From Spirochaetaceae bacterium (GTDB lineage Bacteria; Spirochaetota; Spirochaetia; SZUA-6; Bin103), in contig JAPPNY010000169.1 in assembly GCA_028818385.1 (NCBI GenBank), positions 1 through 25,120 on the forward strand: a stretch of 25,120 nucleotides of DNA. The letters run 5' to 3'. The first letter of the stretch is position 1. The number at the start of each line of letters is the position of its first letter. The notes beneath the pieces were generated by a model that saw only the letters and a program-made list of their open reading frames with translations, searched no databases and was not told the DNA's origin. Position numbers and translations under genes: made by a program. Positions 24,299 through 25,120 of the stretch are shown here, one piece after another.

Positions 24299-25120
24299 CT
24301 AAACGGCTTCGGAACCGCGCGTCCGCGCTGCCAGCTCGTCCCTGATGCCGGTGGACGAGCGCTCCAGGCAGAACTTGTCGGCCGGCAGCTCGAAGAACAG
24401 CGGGCGCAGCGCATCCGGCACGCGCAGCCGACCGAGGGTCAGCAGCCCGGACGGAAGCGGGCGGGCCGCCACCAGGAAACGGCAGCCGGTCGCTCCGATG
24501 GCCGCCACCGCATCCATCATCTGCCGCTCGCCCCCGTAGAAGCGCGGCTGCAGCACTCGCTCGGCCGTATCGGCCCCGACCACGAACACCGCGCCCGGGA
24601 ACAGCGCCGCCTTGTCCGCGTAGAGCGCCGCGCGGGTCAGCCACAGCTCCGCGCGTCCCAGGAACTGTGCCGCGCGGCGGTGCGCCTCGCCCGCGTCGAG
24701 CGGCGACTTGTCGGCGTTCACCACCGGCAGCTCGTACGACACCGGCAGCCGCAGGAACGCCGCCGCCGCCGCCGCCAGCCCGCGGTGGCCGTCGTGCACG
24801 GGATTGAAGGCCCCGGACAGGAGCGCCCCGACCCGCGACCGCCGGTCCCCCGGCGGATCGGGCAGCACGCTGCCGTCCGTCTCCCGGCACACCGCCGACG
24901 CCCCCGCGCCGAGGAGCGCCGCCAACTCCGAGCCGGCGTCGACGGAGACCTGCAGCGGCTCCGGCTCCGGCCACGGCGGCACGGCCGCCGGATCGACGCC
25001 GGCGGCCGCCGCCAGCGCCAGCAGCACCAGGCGGCCGGCGACGGCCTCCTCCTGCGCGCGGGTCCGCGCCCCCTTGGTGAGCCGGACCGTCACGCGCCGC
25101 GACCCCAGGCCGTCCCGTGT
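24299..25120 (-). CDS. NMNAT/NadD-like nucleotidyltransferase, probably C-terminal part of a CinA-like two-domain protein (5' end outside window)
   Basis: The frame is open to the right edge, so the gene is cut; GTG 25093 is only the first possible start in view. The C-terminal 170 residues have the adenylyltransferase motifs: LLSGAFNPVHDGHRGL (HxGH), a central FVVGADTAERVLQPRFY and the closing SSTGIRDEL (ISSTxIR type). The N-terminal stretch LTKGARTRAQEEAVAGRLVL resembles, from memory, the linker of plant and fungal proteins that join a CinA C-terminal-like domain to this nucleotidyltransferase, so a CinA-like domain probably lies beyond the edge. The substrate is unknown. It ends 55 bases before the adaptor gene on the same strand, so cotranscription is possible. 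Confidence 0.75.
   Translation of the reverse strand, partial: TRDGLGSRRVTVRLTKGARTRAQEEAVAGRLVLLALAAAAGVDPAAVPPWPEPEPLQVSVDAGSELAALLGAGASAVCRETDGSVLPDPPGDRRSRVGALLSGAFNPVHDGHRGLAAAAAAFLRLPVSYELPVVNADKSPLDAGEAHRRAAQFLGRAELWLTRAALYADKAALFPGAVFVVGADTAERVLQPRFYGGERQMMDAVAAIGATGCRFLVAARPLPSGLLTLGRLRVPDALRPLFFELPADKFCLERSSTGIRDELAARTRGSEAV

Overview
The window is 25 kb of a GC-rich bacterial chromosome. It carries a menaquinone (vitamin K2) pathway, a thiamine uptake operon under a TPP riboswitch, and a MacAB-type export operon with a membrane-anchored adaptor, which together suggest an anaerobic or facultative bacterium. The GC-rich codon use, the ThiBPQ and LytTR genes and a HpcH/HpaI aldolase would fit a GC-rich spirochaete or similar environmental lineage. 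This is only an impression; the sequence does not fix the phylum.

Layout, left to right: (1) the C-terminal LytTR domain of a regulator cut by the left edge (2-307); (2) a candidate promoter, a TPP riboswitch (421-513) and thiB-thiP-thiQ; (3) a visibly A/T-richer island (about 4740-5760) with an orotate-phosphoribosyltransferase-like gene and an overlapping unknown small gene, set between two non-coding stretches (4432-4807 and 5757-6481) that share a degraded direct repeat; (4) menG-menF-menD-menH-menB, a strong hairpin, then menA-menE (6482-14312), with short gaps or overlaps throughout; (5) a converging GyrI-like gene with an AraC-type helix-turn-helix remnant upstream; (6) an MntA/HepT (MNT-HEPN) toxin-antitoxin pair; (7) an enolase-superfamily dehydratase and a HpcH/HpaI aldolase, probably a sugar-acid catabolic pair; (8) a methyltransferase and a divergent DinB/DUF1572 protein; (9) on the minus strand, adaptor, ATPase, and two FtsX/MacB-type permeases, one with a long Gln/Gly-rich insert that contains a compensated frameshift; (10) on the minus strand, a nucleotidyltransferase running off the right edge, probably the C-terminal half of a CinA-like/NMNAT-like two-domain protein.

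How the genes work together: MenF converts chorismate to isochorismate. MenD (TPP-dependent) and MenH make SHCHC, which an o-succinylbenzoate synthase (MenC, not found here) would dehydrate. MenE activates the product, MenB closes the ring, MenA prenylates and MenG methylates. A dedicated DHNA-CoA thioesterase is also not visible. The enolase-superfamily gene at 15994 has a KxH rather than a KxK motif and is not a convincing MenC.

The parts most worth following up are the A/T-rich PRTase island with its flanking repeats, the Gln/Gly-rich permease insert with its paired frameshifts, the menG promoter placed to give a leaderless transcript, and the truncated AraC/GyrI locus.
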